DNA of 64,000 nucleotides from Candidatus Methanimicrococcus labiotermitis (GCA_009784005.1 WRCE01000006.1:1-64000), one strand, 5' to 3'; positions 31,773 to 41,511 are shown, counted from the stretch's first letter. Notes: generated by a model from the sequence alone, not told the origin. Numbers and translations: made by a program.

Positions 31773-34034
31773 TTATTCTTCTTCAATCACACAATCCACG
31801 AAATACTCTGTCTTCCCATCATTAACCTCAGAAACCAATCCGTGGATATCCGTCTCGAATCCGGGGAATTTGTGATTGAGCTCACACGCGAATTGCAGGA
31901 AATGAACGATTTGCTTGTTAAACCGCTCACCCGGGATAAGCAACGGAATTCCGGGCGGGTACGGGGTGACCAGCATCGCCGTCACGCGGCCTTCCAAATC
32001 ATCGATTTTGACACGCTCAATTTTACGGTGCGCCATTTTCGCCCACGCGTCGGCCGGGCGCATTGCCGGCTCAATCGGGGAGACATACATTTCTGTTGTG
32101 ATTCGGGCGACATCGTAGGTTTTGTAGAAGTCGTGCAGTTGGCGGCATAAGTCGCGAAGCCCCATCTTTTCATATTTAGGGTGTTTGGCAACGAACTCGG
32201 GCATGATTCGCCACAGGGGGCGGTTGTCGTCGTATGCGTCCTTGAATTGCTGAAGCTCGGTCACCATGGTGTTCCAGCGGCCTTTGGTGATGCCGATTGT
32301 GAACATGATGAAGAAGGAATACAAGCCGGTTTTTTCGACGATGATACCGTATTCGGCAAGGTATTTTGTCAGCACGCCCGCGGGAATGCCCCACTCGGAA
32401 AACGAGCCGTCGACGTCAAGACCGGGGGTAATAAGCGTTGCTTTGATCGGGTCAAGCATGTTAAAGCCGGGCGCCAAATCGCCAAAACCGTGCCAACGTT
32501 CATTGGCATGCAGCATCCACTGCTCGCGCTCACCCATGCCGCCTTCCGGTAATGTGTCAGGGCCCCATACTTTGAACCACCAGCTGTTGTCGCTCTTGCC
32601 GGAAATCCATTCTTCGCCGACTTTGCGCATCGCCCGCCGGAAATCCATTGCTTCTTGAAGTGACTCTTCCAAAAGCGCGGTGCCGCCGGGGGGCTCCATC
32701 ATGGCGGCCGCCACGTCACATGACGCAATGATCGCGTATTGGGGGCTGGTTGAGGTGTGCATCAGGTACGCTTCATTAAAGCGCGGCAAATCCAATGACC
32801 GCTCCTCTGAATTTTGAATCAAAATCTGAGACGCTTGGCTCAGGCCGGCGAGAAGTTTGTGCGTTGATTGCGTGGAAACCATCATGGATTGCTTACAGCG
32901 GGGGCGGCCTTCGCCGATTGCGTGATAGTCGCCGTAAAAGTCGTGAAACGCCGCGTGAGGCAGCCATGCTTCGTCAAAGTGCAAGGTGTCGATTTTGCCG
33001 TCCAGTTCTTCTTTGATTTCTTCAACGTTGTAAAGAATGCCGTCATAAGTGCTTTGCGTGATTGTCAAAACGCGCGGCTGTCCTTTTTGGTCCTTCGCGA
33101 AGGGGTGGGCCTCGATTTTCTTTTGAATGTTTTCCCAAACGAATTCCGATTTCGGGATCGGGCCGATAATTCCGTAATGGTTGCGCGTCGGCATCAAAAA
33201 CACAGGCACGGCGCCGGTCATGATGATTGCGTGCAAAACCGATTTGTGACAGTTGCGGTCAACGATAACGATGTCGCCCGGCGCCACCGTCGAATGCCAA
33301 ACAATTTTGTTTGACGTTGACGTGCCGTTGGTGACGAAGAACATGTGGTCGCTGTGGAAAATTCGCGCCGCGTTTCGTTCGCTCGCGGCGACGGGACCGG
33401 TGTGGTCAAGAAGCTGCCCAAGCTCGTCAACAGCGTTACAGACATCAGCGCGCAGCATGTTTTCGCCAAAAAACTGGTGAAACATTCGCCCGACAGGGCT
33501 TTTCAAAAACGCGACACCGCCGGAGTGCCCCGGGCAGTGCCATGAATAGGAGCCGTTTGCCGCGTAATGCGTCAGCGCCCTGAAAAACGGCGGCGACAAA
33601 GAATCGAGATAAACGCGCGCCTCGCGAACCACGTGGCGGGCGATGAATTCCTGCGTGTCTTCAAACATGTGAATAAAACCGTGCAGTTCGCGCAAGACAT
33701 CGTTTGGAATGTGTTGAGATGTTCGCGTTTCGCCATGCAAAAAGATAGGGATATCCGCATTGCGGCGGCGAATCTGTTCAACCAGCGACCGAAGTTCTGC
33801 AACGGTTTGCGCCGCTTCTTCGCCTGAGAATTCTTCGTCATCAATCGATAAGATGAACGCAGACGCGCGGCTTTGCTGTTGCGCGAACACGGATAAGTCG
33901 CCGTAAGCCGTCACGCCCAAAACCTCAAAGCCTTCCTCTTCAATCGCCTGCGCCAGACCGCGAATTCCAAGACCGCTGGTGTTTTCCGAGCGGAAGTCTT
34001 CATCAATAATCACAATAGGAAAACGAAATTTCAT
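31773..34034 (-). CDS. Lys/Arg/Orn decarboxylase (PLP fold type I, LdcA-like)
   Basis: Decarboxylates a basic amino acid with pyridoxal phosphate, raising pH or feeding polyamine synthesis. The 753-residue chain has the full bacterial-type layout. It has a wing domain (residues 1-130), the core with NGTSTSNKIVWHS (236-248), LHFDEAW (351-357, Asp354 for the PLP nitrogen) and STHKLLAGLSQAS with Lys393 as Schiff-base lysine, and a C-terminal domain with PYPPGIPLLIPGE. The SWHCPGHSGG segment is also diagnostic. Length and motifs resemble Pseudomonas-type lysine decarboxylase more than AdiA, so lysine is my first guess. Archaea seldom carry this family, and bacterial origin is likely. Confidence 0.88.
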   Translation of the reverse strand: MKFRFPIVIIDEDFRSENTSGLGIRGLAQAIEEEGFEVLGVTAYGDLSVFAQQQSRASAFILSIDDEEFSGEEAAQTVAELRSLVEQIRRRNADIPIFLHGETRTSQHIPNDVLRELHGFIHMFEDTQEFIARHVVREARVYLDSLSPPFFRALTHYAANGSYSWHCPGHSGGVAFLKSPVGRMFHQFFGENMLRADVCNAVDELGQLLDHTGPVAASERNAARIFHSDHMFFVTNGTSTSNKIVWHSTVAPGDIVIVDRNCHKSVLHAIIMTGAVPVFLMPTRNHYGIIGPIPKSEFVWENIQKKIEAHPFAKDQKGQPRVLTITQSTYDGILYNVEEIKEELDGKIDTLHFDEAWLPHAAFHDFYGDYHAIGEGRPRCKQSMMVSTQSTHKLLAGLSQASQILIQNSEERSLDLPRFNEAYLMHTSTSPQYAIIASCDVAAAMMEPPGGTALLEESLQEAMDFRRAMRKVGEEWISGKSDNSWWFKVWGPDTLPEGGMGEREQWMLHANERWHGFGDLAPGFNMLDPIKATLITPGLDVDGSFSEWGIPAGVLTKYLAEYGIIVEKTGLYSFFIMFTIGITKGRWNTMVTELQQFKDAYDDNRPLWRIMPEFVAKHPKYEKMGLRDLCRQLHDFYKTYDVARITTEMYVSPIEPAMRPADAWAKMAHRKIERVKIDDLEGRVTAMLVTPYPPGIPLLIPGERFNKQIVHFLQFACELNHKFPGFETDIHGLVSEVNDGKTEYFVDCVIEEE

Positions 34035-34379
34035 TATGAGTCACCTGAATTAGTTTCAGCAGCGTTACAACGGCTGCCTTTATGATTTACCGCTCCGGTT
34101 CTTACAGAGCGCTATGTGATTGATAATTGATTGACAAGTATTGACAATTGTTGACAAGTTTGACAAGTATTGACAAGTTTGACAAGTATTGATAATTTCA
34201 TCATCAATACACATTACCATAACACACCGTTTTTTAATATGCATTTAAAATGAGTATAAAAACATTTTTAGATATTTAGAGTTGCCGATAAAGTTTTTCA
34301 AAAGTGTGACATATCTCAAATCCGTTAGAATACCTGACCGGAATTAATCTCATTCAAACAGATTGATCAAACAGACCAT
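34035..34379. other. Intergenic region with gacaagtattgacaagttt array
   Basis: Between the decarboxylase start and the cofD stop (both genes on the minus strand) lies a 12-16 bp array (34128-34195, ttgacaagta units), then AT-rich sequence. The decarboxylase promoter should lie here. No gene is seen. Confidence 0.7.
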
Positions 34380-35309
34380 TCAAACCGATAAGAGATTGAA
34401 CAACTTCAAAATCTCTCTCGCCAATTCCGTTCTTCTCTCTTCATCCGTCATCATCGTATCCAAAGCCACCGCCTTTATCCCCATCTTTTCGATATCCTCG
34501 GGATTCAAAACGCCGTCTCGAATATCATAAACAAAAACATCAATGAAATCCTTGTAAAGAGCGGCGACGCTTTTTGAAGAAACGTCCAACCCTTTTGCCG
34601 CCATCAATTTTCCCGCCGGCCCGCTGACCGCCTCATTTCCGATGATCGGGCTGACGGCGATGACTTTCTTTGTTTTCAGAATCTCCTTGATTTCAGGCAG
34701 CGCAAGAATCGGACCGATGCTGGTCATCGGGTTGCTCGGGCCGATGATGACACAGTCTTCTTTTTCCAAAGCAACTTTTGCCGCCGGCGACAACCGCGCT
34801 TCACCGATTCCTCGGTATTCAAAAGAAAGAATGTCGGGCGTCCCTTTGTGCGTCACCCAAAATTCCTGAAAATGCATTTGGCCGCGCGGTGTTTCAATCA
34901 TGCTGGTGATAACGTCGTCTGACATCGGAATGATGGCGGCGCGAATCCCAAAGCTCTTTGAAATATCAGCGGTTGCCTCTGTCAGCGTCATGCCTTTTTT
35001 TAACATGTCCGTCCGCGCCAGATTGACCGCGCGGTCACGGTCGCCAAGCATGAGGATTTCAGAGAGGCCGAGCTCTTTCATTTGGTGATATGTGTTGTAA
35101 GTATCGCCGATGATGCTCCACCATCGGGTTTTATCCAAAATGCCGGCAAAAAGATAAAGAACGGTATCAATGTCGGGCGTAATGAAAACCTCCGATGACC
35201 ATATGTCTTCGCCGGTGTTGACAATCACCGTTATTTCTTCATCGGGAAGAAGGTTACGAAGACCGTCAATCAATTTCGGGGTACCGGTTCCGCCGGATAA
35301 TATTATCAT
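34380..35309 (-). CDS. cofD: 2-phospho-L-lactate transferase (F420 biosynthesis)
   Basis: Joins the phospholactyl-type side chain to Fo in coenzyme F420 synthesis. The 309-residue protein opens MIILSGGTGTPKLIDGLR and has VNTGEDIW, TPDIDTVLYLFAG, LGDRDRA and IGPSNPMTSIGPIL, all CofD signatures. The frame extends 20 codons upstream to ATG 35369, adding KIFTFTFTFKFK, a translation of a gaatgtgaag-type repeat. The family start is at 35309, so the extension is probably not used. It overlaps the argS end region and follows it on the same strand. Confidence 0.93.
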   Translation of the reverse strand: MIILSGGTGTPKLIDGLRNLLPDEEITVIVNTGEDIWSSEVFITPDIDTVLYLFAGILDKTRWWSIIGDTYNTYHQMKELGLSEILMLGDRDRAVNLARTDMLKKGMTLTEATADISKSFGIRAAIIPMSDDVITSMIETPRGQMHFQEFWVTHKGTPDILSFEYRGIGEARLSPAAKVALEKEDCVIIGPSNPMTSIGPILALPEIKEILKTKKVIAVSPIIGNEAVSGPAGKLMAAKGLDVSSKSVAALYKDFIDVFVYDIRDGVLNPEDIEKMGIKAVALDTMMTDEERRTELAREILKLFNLLSV

Positions 35310-35365
35310 AGTTGTTCTCAAGATGCCGGGTTTGAATTTGAATGTGAAGGTGAATGTGAAAATCT

Positions 35366-37189
35366 TCACATAGACTCCGGCGCGTCAATCCCAAGACACG
35401 AAAGCGCGTTGGCCAAAGCGACTTTAGCCGAATACACCAAAGCCAACCTCGACTTTTTCAGTTCGGCGTCTTCGATATTCAAAACCGGCACATACCGATA
35501 AAATTGATTGAAATCGTCCGCCAGCTCGCGGGCGTAGATTGCGAATGTGTGCGGTTTTAAGTTTTCGGCGCTTTCTTCAATTCGCTGCTCGAAGAGCGCT
35601 ATTTTTTTGATCAAAGCGGCCTCGGCAGGTTCGGTCAGTAATGAATAATCGGCGGTTTCCGGCGTGAAAGGAACGGCGGCGGTGGCGGCGGAGGCGGCGG
35701 GAGCGGTTGGGGCCGGCGCGGCGTCCTCTGCCGCTTTGGATAAAATGTTTGACGCTCGCGCGTGCGCGTACTGTATAAACGGCGCCCCTTGCTTTTCAAA
35801 ATCAAGCGCCGTTTTCCAGTCGAAAACGGTTGATTTCTCGGGGGACACTTTTATGATATCGTAACGGGCGGCACCAATGCCGACCATTCGGGCAACGGCC
35901 TTTTTGAATTCTTCGGTTTCTTCGGGGCGCCGTTTCTCGATTTCACTGTAAGCGGCTTCAATCATTTGCGCGAGCAAGTCGTCGGCGGAAATGAAGACGC
36001 CGCGGCGGGTGCTCATGGAACCTTCGGGGAGGGAAACGAATTCAAAAATCACGACGTCAGGCGTTTTGACTTTGAGGAGTTCCAGCGCGGCGCGAAGCTG
36101 GCCGGAAATGAGTTTGTGGTCGGCGCCGAAAACGTCAATCATGCGGTCGCATTGCGGCGCTTTCCATTCGTGGTAGGCGAGGTCGCGGGTGGTGTAAAGC
36201 GACGTGCCGTTGGAGCGGCGAACGACTAACGTTTTCTCAAAACCGTAATCGGAAAGGTCAACGACAAGCGCGCCGTCGGCGTCTCTTGTTTTGCCGGTGG
36301 CTTCTAAGCGGGTGATAATGTCCCAAACGGCGCCGCTTTGAATAAATTGGGATTCGCGAACGAATTTGTCGTGTTTCACGTTCATGAGCAGAAGCGTTTC
36401 TGAAATGCCGGCGACAGCCATGTCAACGGCGTGCGAAAAGCTTTCAATCGTTTCTTTGTCGCCGGTTTCTACTTTTTTCATCAGCTTTTCGATGTGCTCG
36501 TTCACGGATTCGTCTTCCGCGATGTCCTGATTGGCCTTAATGTAAACGTCAACAATCGCGTTATCGGGTTTTATATTCATGTTCAGGGGATATTTGGTAC
36601 AAGCCCATGAAACCACGGCAATCTGGCGGCCGATGTCGTTGACGTAGTACTGAACTTCAACGTCGTAGCCGGCTTTCTTTAAAATACGGGACAATGTGTC
36701 GCCGAGAATCGCGTTTCGTATATGGCCGACGTGAAGGGGGCCGTTGGGATTCGCCGATGTGTGTTCCAGCAAAATTTTGCCGGTGCGTTTGCCGCTGCCG
36801 TAATTTTCTTTCGCCCCCGCGACGTTTTCAAGTGTTTGAACCAAATATTTACCTGACACGAAAAGATTAATGTAAGGGCCTGTCGCAACGACTTTTCCGA
36901 TTAAGTCCGCCGACTTCAGGCTTTCTTCAGAGATGGCGTCAACAACGGCTTTCGCGATTTGGGCAGGATTTACGCTGCTTTTTTCGCCCTTTCCGCCTTC
37001 CTTTCCTTTCCCGCCGTCCTCGCCTTCTCCGCCTTTTTTGGCGGCCATCAGCCGAAAAGCCAAGCGCGTCGCCAAATCGGCGTGTTCAGATACCTCGAAT
37101 GAGACATCTTCTTTTGTAATGTCGTACCCGAGAGAGATTGCCGCCTCGCTGAGCACTTTTTGAACCTGATTTTTAAATTCGATAAACAA
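35366..37189 (-). CDS. argS: Arginyl-tRNA synthetase
   Basis: Charges tRNA-Arg. Class I motif HTSANPNGPLHVGHIRNA (HIGH motif as HVGH) and SLPEGSMSTRRGVFISADDL (KMSKS equivalent) are present, and the chain ends IDAPESM like Methanosarcina ArgS. I choose the TTG at 37189. It gives MFIEFKNQ at the family position, and GGTGAT lies 3 bases upstream. The TTG at 37213 would add eight residues. Two low-complexity inserts occur: Gly/Lys/Glu in the N-terminal domain (AKKGGEGEDGGKGKEGG) and Ala/Pro in the anticodon-binding domain (AAPAPTAPAASAATAA). Both arise from short tandem units. The protein is 607 residues against about 565 in relatives. Confidence 0.95.
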   Translation of the reverse strand: MFIEFKNQVQKVLSEAAISLGYDITKEDVSFEVSEHADLATRLAFRLMAAKKGGEGEDGGKGKEGGKGEKSSVNPAQIAKAVVDAISEESLKSADLIGKVVATGPYINLFVSGKYLVQTLENVAGAKENYGSGKRTGKILLEHTSANPNGPLHVGHIRNAILGDTLSRILKKAGYDVEVQYYVNDIGRQIAVVSWACTKYPLNMNIKPDNAIVDVYIKANQDIAEDESVNEHIEKLMKKVETGDKETIESFSHAVDMAVAGISETLLLMNVKHDKFVRESQFIQSGAVWDIITRLEATGKTRDADGALVVDLSDYGFEKTLVVRRSNGTSLYTTRDLAYHEWKAPQCDRMIDVFGADHKLISGQLRAALELLKVKTPDVVIFEFVSLPEGSMSTRRGVFISADDLLAQMIEAAYSEIEKRRPEETEEFKKAVARMVGIGAARYDIIKVSPEKSTVFDWKTALDFEKQGAPFIQYAHARASNILSKAAEDAAPAPTAPAASAATAAVPFTPETADYSLLTEPAEAALIKKIALFEQRIEESAENLKPHTFAIYARELADDFNQFYRYVPVLNIEDAELKKSRLALVYSAKVALANALSCLGIDAPESM

Positions 37190-37535
37190 GAAATCACCAT
37201 AACCGTAAATCAAATGAGGGATAATTGAGAGATAATTGAGAGATAATTGAGAGATAATTGAGAGATAATTGAGGATAAATAAGATATTAAAATAATTTTG
37301 ACCGATGAATAAAATTAAAATCCTTTGTTATTAACTGAATCGTAAAAAGGTATACAGAATTTAAATATTTCTCTTTTCAAAAGCCTTCTTTTCAAATGAA
37401 AATCCGAATCCTTTTCAAATGAAAATCTGAATCCCTTTTGATAATATAAACCGATTATATAGAAATGAATTCATATACAATGACACTGATATTCCCTTAA
37501 AACGAACGTTAATATTTAGGTTTGGAGAATGGTGT
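37190..37535. other. Divergent intergenic region with gagataattga array
   Basis: Holds five copies of gagataattga (37214-37275) and AT-rich sequence with a duplicated tttcaaatgaaaatc(t/c)gaatcc (37390-37438). Promoters of argS and the permease gene must lie here. No gene. Confidence 0.75.
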
Positions 37536-38627
37536 ATGTTTGAGATGTCTGTCGGTCCCGGTCCGCTGACAACGAATCGGAAAGTATGGCTGGCAATGGT
37601 TGCCATTATGGCTGTTCTTTGCTGCATCATCATGACTTTGTTTTATTTTCAGGAATTGTTTATTGTCATTCTTTTCGGGCTGTGTCTTATTTCATTGATG
37701 GACAAGACGCTTCGTATTTTTCATAAGTACACGGCAAAATACAACAAAAAACAAAAGCGAATGATTGCCGCCTCGATCATCATTTCTTTCATCATCGTTT
37801 TCGGGTATCTGATTATGGCGCAAATTTTTAATTTGTCGTCTTTGTTCGCGGATTTGACAAATATTGAGATTATGATTGCCGTCGGCACTCAAATCTTAAC
37901 GGAAATGTTGGAGTTTCTTCCCGAAATGGTAACGGACAAGGTTCACGAATTGATTGACAGCGTTTCTGATATGTTTTTTATGTATGCCCGTATTTTGCTG
38001 TCACAGGCTTTTCTTTATCTCATTACGATTGTGTTGATTTACCCGGTCATGTTTTCGATGTACTTTAAAGAGCGGGAAAATATCAAACAAAGGATTTCGG
38101 ATTTGATTCCGTTCCGGTTTGAAAAGGAATTTAAGCATATGTCATCCGCGATTTTGACGCGGTCCAATAATTTCTTCGTTGCCAAGATTATTGAAAGCGT
38201 CGGCGTCGCGACGATTTGCTGTATCGGCTTTTATTTGATCGGCCTTCCCGGGTGGCTGTTTTTTGGCATTTTGGTGGGGCTTTTCAACAATGTCCCGTAT
38301 TTCGGCCCTGTCATTTCAGCGGTCCCCGCGATTTTCGTCGGTTTGATTGTCGGCTGGAAGGTCGCCGTCTTGGCGCTCATCGTTTGTACGATTGCGCAGC
38401 TTATTGACAATATTTATTTCATCCCGTTCATGATTTCAAGCAAAATCAACGTCAACCCGTTTACAACCGTTTTATTGATCCTGACGTTCTCTCAGCTCTA
38501 CGGTCCCCTCGGTATGATTTTATGTCTGCCGATCTATGTCGTTTCTAAAATCATATTAATTGAAGCGTATAATCTGCTTGTTCTGATTTTCCCTGAAAAA
38601 ATCGAAGACGTGGAAGTCGAATCGTAA
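37536..38627 (+). CDS. AI-2E family (UPF0118/PerM-like) permease
   Basis: A 363-residue inner-membrane protein with about eight TM segments in the AI-2E transporter arrangement: paired N-terminal segments, a soluble loop of about 100 residues (about 100-150), then segments with the family blocks GLPGWLFFGILVGLFNNVPYFG, VPAIFVGLI and DNIYFIPFMISSKINVNPF. Substrate in archaea is unknown. Some relatives are Na+/H+ antiporters. ATG 37536 is preceded by ttggagaatgg. Confidence 0.87.
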   Translation: MFEMSVGPGPLTTNRKVWLAMVAIMAVLCCIIMTLFYFQELFIVILFGLCLISLMDKTLRIFHKYTAKYNKKQKRMIAASIIISFIIVFGYLIMAQIFNLSSLFADLTNIEIMIAVGTQILTEMLEFLPEMVTDKVHELIDSVSDMFFMYARILLSQAFLYLITIVLIYPVMFSMYFKERENIKQRISDLIPFRFEKEFKHMSSAILTRSNNFFVAKIIESVGVATICCIGFYLIGLPGWLFFGILVGLFNNVPYFGPVISAVPAIFVGLIVGWKVAVLALIVCTIAQLIDNIYFIPFMISSKINVNPFTTVLLILTFSQLYGPLGMILCLPIYVVSKIILIEAYNLLVLIFPEKIEDVEVES

Positions 38628-38754
38628 AAAATGATGTAAAATCGGCTCGGCGCCTTTCATCGTAAAAAATTAAATAAAATCAGCGCCTTTATTTTGTCGC
38701 GTGCCTGAAAGCACGGATTAATTTAATCAGACCATTATTATTGAATCGTAATGA

Positions 38755-38885
38755 ATCGACATCATTTTTATAAAAACGACACGAATCAACATGAATCAAT
38801 ATGAATTAACATGAATTTCATGAACCAACATGAACCAACATGAATTAACATAAATCAACATGAATCAACATAAATTAACGTTTAT
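38755..38885. repeat. Tandem array aacatgaatcaacatgaat
   Basis: About ten units of 9-10 bp (atgaatcaac and atgaattaac) between the permease and rubredoxin genes. Confidence 0.85.
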
Positions 38886-38901
38886 ATTTGAGGTGAGAAA
38901 A

Positions 38902-39039
38902 TTGGCACGATACATTTGCGCGGTTTGCGGTTACGTTTACAATGAAGAGGCAGAAGGAACGCTTTTTAAAGACCTTCCCGACGACTGGATCTGTCCGGTT
39001 TGCGGCGAAGGAAAAGAAGAATTTGAATTGGGCGAATAA
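38902..39039 (+). CDS. Rubredoxin
   Basis: A small iron protein for electron transfer, often to oxygen- or peroxide-detoxifying enzymes in methanogens. The 45-residue chain has both CxxCG knuckles: [11 protein letters not shown] and [13 protein letters not shown]. The start is TTG at 38902, preceded by gaggtgagaaaa. Too short for usual ORF cut-offs. Confidence 0.93.
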   Translation: MARYICAVCGYVYNEEAEGTLFKDLPDDWICPVCGEGKEEFELGE

Positions 39040-39225
39040 TCTAAAAATGCGTATAATTCAAGCTCAAAACATATGTGTAATATATAAACACAATTATAAA
39101 AAACATATGAAGCGCGGCATATTTCTTCTGCCGCTCTTTTTTTCCTTGTTCTTCCCCTTCTCCTTATTTCCTTGTTCTTCCCTTCTCTTCCTTCTTATTT
39201 CCTTGTTATTCCTTCTTATTCCCTG

Positions 39226-40044
39226 TTATTCCTTAATCTTCTCTGCTATTCCTTGTTTCTCATCCCTCTCCTGAAAAGCCGTACATATCATTGAAAACTC
39301 ACACCAGTTGCACAGTTTCCCGACACGCGGGTGAAAATTATTTTCCCACGCGGCAAGTTCAATTGTTTGAATCAAGCCGACAATCTCTTTTTTGACGTCA
39401 TTGATTTCAGTTTCCGTTTTTTTGAATCGTATCTCTTTGTTGTGTTTCAGGTAATTGTAAATGACTTCTACATCGCGGCCTTCATACTGAGGATACTTTT
39501 TTCTCACGCCTATTTGGTAAAGCGAAAGCTGCCGGTCGTTTTTTAAATATGACTCGTCGGGAATTGTTTTTGCCGTTTTGTAATCGTGGATTTCCAAATT
39601 CCCGTTTGTTTTATTCAAAGCGAGCCGGTCAATGAATCCCATCACTTTAAAGCCTTCAATGTTGACGTCGATTCTCTCTTCAACCGAGAGCGTTTCTTCT
39701 TTGTCGAAAGGGTGATGCGTTTGATAATAGTCGGTTAATATTCGTTTTCCCTGTAAGAAGTAATCGTTTTCCGTCAATTCCTCATTGACGATTTTGAGGT
39801 CAGAAGGCCGGTTTTCCCAGGCGGTTTCGTATTTGTCAAGAAGCCCGACCAGCGTGATTTTATCATAGGGATTTCTTTTTCGCCTTCTGTAGAGGTCTTC
39901 TAAGGCGGCGTGAACGGAAGCGCCCATGTGCGCCTCGATGCCGGTAAATGGCGCCTCGAGCTTTATTTTATCCAAATATTTGTATTTGTAGGAGAGGGGG
40001 CACTTTTCAAAGGTTGAGAGGCGGGAGTGGGAGTAAATTGTCAT
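39226..40044 (-). CDS. RecB/Cas4-like PD-(D/E)XK nuclease with Fe-S cysteines
   Basis: A 272-residue nuclease-fold protein. It starts YSHSRLSTFEKCPLSYKYKY (first Cys and helical motif), then GASVHAALEDLY, GFIDRLAL (catalytic Asp), LEIHDYKTAKT (D..K of the PD-(D/E)XK core) and QLSLYQIGV. The C-terminal LCNWCEFSMIC plus the early Cys form a four-cysteine iron-sulfur set, as in Cas4 and AddB. No CRISPR is near, so this is the stand-alone DNA-repair type common in archaea. C-terminal residues are encoded inside a ttcttattcc-rich repeat. Confidence 0.85.
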   Translation of the reverse strand: MTIYSHSRLSTFEKCPLSYKYKYLDKIKLEAPFTGIEAHMGASVHAALEDLYRRRKRNPYDKITLVGLLDKYETAWENRPSDLKIVNEELTENDYFLQGKRILTDYYQTHHPFDKEETLSVEERIDVNIEGFKVMGFIDRLALNKTNGNLEIHDYKTAKTIPDESYLKNDRQLSLYQIGVRKKYPQYEGRDVEVIYNYLKHNKEIRFKKTETEINDVKKEIVGLIQTIELAAWENNFHPRVGKLCNWCEFSMICTAFQERDEKQGIAEKIKE

Positions 40045-40222
40045 TCCTTTAAATTAGTTTTACAGAATTATATAACTTGTTTCTAAAACTTGTTTCAAAC
40101 CTGAGTTCCAATGAGAAGAACCATATATTTTGGCGTTCAAGTATCATGTTAATGTATGAATTTACAGGATAATTACTGAATAATTTACAGGATAATTTAC
40201 AGGATAATTTTCAGGAGATATA

Positions 40223-40717
40223 ATGGATGATTTTTACAGTGATCAATTTGATTTTATTGTTTTTCGCGTTGTTGTTCCGGTTGATCAAGCTTATTTGCAC
40301 GTTAATTTACAAGCTTATTCACTTTTTGATTTCAAAGCTGATTCACAGGCGCAAAGAATGAAAATATCAAAAACCGTCGGGCGCGTCACGTTGGTTTTGG
40401 AGGGCAAGGATGTCGGCGGCGATTTGCTTGTCACTTTGACGGGCGGCGCAGCTCACATCGGCGCCGCCGCCTTGGCTTACCGCGACTCTGAAACGGGACG
40501 GACCACGGCTTCCGTTCTTTGTGCCCCCGGGCACAAGGAAGAGGAAATCGCTTTAAGGGGCTCAAAAATTATCAGCAAAGGGTTGAACAAGACGGTTTTG
40601 TTCTCCGTCGGCATTCATTTGGATGACATTACGCCTGAAGAAATCGCCGAAATCGAAAAGGCGTGCATGGAAATTATTGAAAACAGTTTGAACAGTTTTA
40701 CCGGTTTGAACAGTTAG
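40223..40717 (+). CDS. LpdD-like prenylated-flavin chaperone family protein
   Basis: A 164-residue soluble protein. The segments GRVTLVLEGKDVGGDLLVTL, TGGAAHIGAAALAY, SVLCAPGHKEEEIA and VGIHLDDITPEEI match my memory of the small family that includes LpdD, a chaperone for UbiD-type decarboxylases. The next gene is ubiX, which makes the prenylated flavin, and this supports the link. ATG 40223 follows ttcaggagatata. The first ~45 residues (to MKISKTVGR) are less family-like, so a later start is possible. The stop is TAG, the only one I found, followed by AAC AGT TAA in frame, so readthrough would add just three residues. Confidence 0.68.
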   Translation: MDDFYSDQFDFIVFRVVVPVDQAYLHVNLQAYSLFDFKADSQAQRMKISKTVGRVTLVLEGKDVGGDLLVTLTGGAAHIGAAALAYRDSETGRTTASVLCAPGHKEEEIALRGSKIISKGLNKTVLFSVGIHLDDITPEEIAEIEKACMEIIENSLNSFTGLNS

Positions 40718-40770
40718 AACAGTTAAACAGTTTCAACAGTTTAACAGTTTAACAGTTTGACAATTTGAAC
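40690..40770. repeat. Tandem array gaacagttt(a)
   Basis: About seven copies of an 8-10 bp unit begin inside the last codons of the LpdD-like gene and run past its stop, so the array forms the C-terminus (ENSLNSFTGLNS). A second array, cggaataat, is at 40830-40856. Confidence 0.8.
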
Positions 40771-40859
40771 ATTTTGAGAACAGTAAAAAATTGATAAATG
40801 ACGGGGATAAACCGGATAAACGGAAGTTAACGGAATAATCGGAATAATCGGGGATAAAG

Positions 40860-41420
40860 ATGGAACTTATTATCGGAATCAGCGGTGCATCAGGCGTCGG
40901 TTACGGCATCAGGCTGCTTGAGATTCTCAGCAAAACCGCCATTCATACGCATTTGATTATGACAAAAGCGGCACAAGAAATTATTTTGACGGAAACCGAC
41001 AACGACCCCGACGCCATTAAAAAATTGGCGAATGTTGTTTATGACGAAACCGACTTTTTCGCGCCGATTGCGAGCGGCTCTTATAAAACGGCGGGCATGA
41101 TTATTGCGCCGTGCAGCATGAAAACCCTTGGTCAAATCGCGAGCGGCATTGGCGATAATTTACTGGTTCGCGCGGCGGATGTCTGCCTGAAAGAAGAACG
41201 AAAATTGATTCTGATGGTACGCGAAACGCCCCTCAGTTTGATTCACTTGGAAAACATGGTAACGGCAAAAAGAGCGGGGGCCGTGATTCTTCCCGCCGCC
41301 CCCGGCTTTTACAACAGGCCGGAAACAATTGACGACCTGTTCAACACGATGGCGGGGCGGGCGCTGGATTTGGCGGGTATTGAAAACAATGTTTATAAGC
41401 GCTGGCGCGAAAGCGATTGA
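40860..41420 (+). CDS. ubiX: Flavin prenyltransferase UbiX
   Basis: Attaches a dimethylallyl group to FMN, making the cofactor of UbiD decarboxylases. The 186-residue protein has IGISGASGVGYGIRLLE (FMN-binding loop), IAPCSMKTLGQIASGIGDNL (the conserved Ser-Met-Lys segment) and ERKLILMVRETPLSLIHLENM. Length is typical. In methanogens lacking ubiquinone, the UbiD/UbiX pair serves menaquinone-like or other decarboxylations. Follows the LpdD-like gene by 140 bases. Confidence 0.93.
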   Translation: MELIIGISGASGVGYGIRLLEILSKTAIHTHLIMTKAAQEIILTETDNDPDAIKKLANVVYDETDFFAPIASGSYKTAGMIIAPCSMKTLGQIASGIGDNLLVRAADVCLKEERKLILMVRETPLSLIHLENMVTAKRAGAVILPAAPGFYNRPETIDDLFNTMAGRALDLAGIENNVYKRWRESD

Positions 41421-41511
41421 TTTTCATCATCGCGGTATTTGCGCGCCGCAGCTCTTTTTACTGTCCCTTAATTCTTTTTTAATTTTTTTAAAATCATCTC
41501 AATTCCCTTGT

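Noticed and set aside
35310-35369. Longer CofD N-terminus
   Set aside because: It consists of a Phe-Thr/Phe-Lys repeat coded by a short tandem array, and the family start MIILSGGTG is at 35309.
40715-40723. Third TAG readthrough at the end of the LpdD-like gene
   Set aside because: A TAA follows two codons later inside a tandem repeat, so readthrough would add only three residues. It does not help decide the question.
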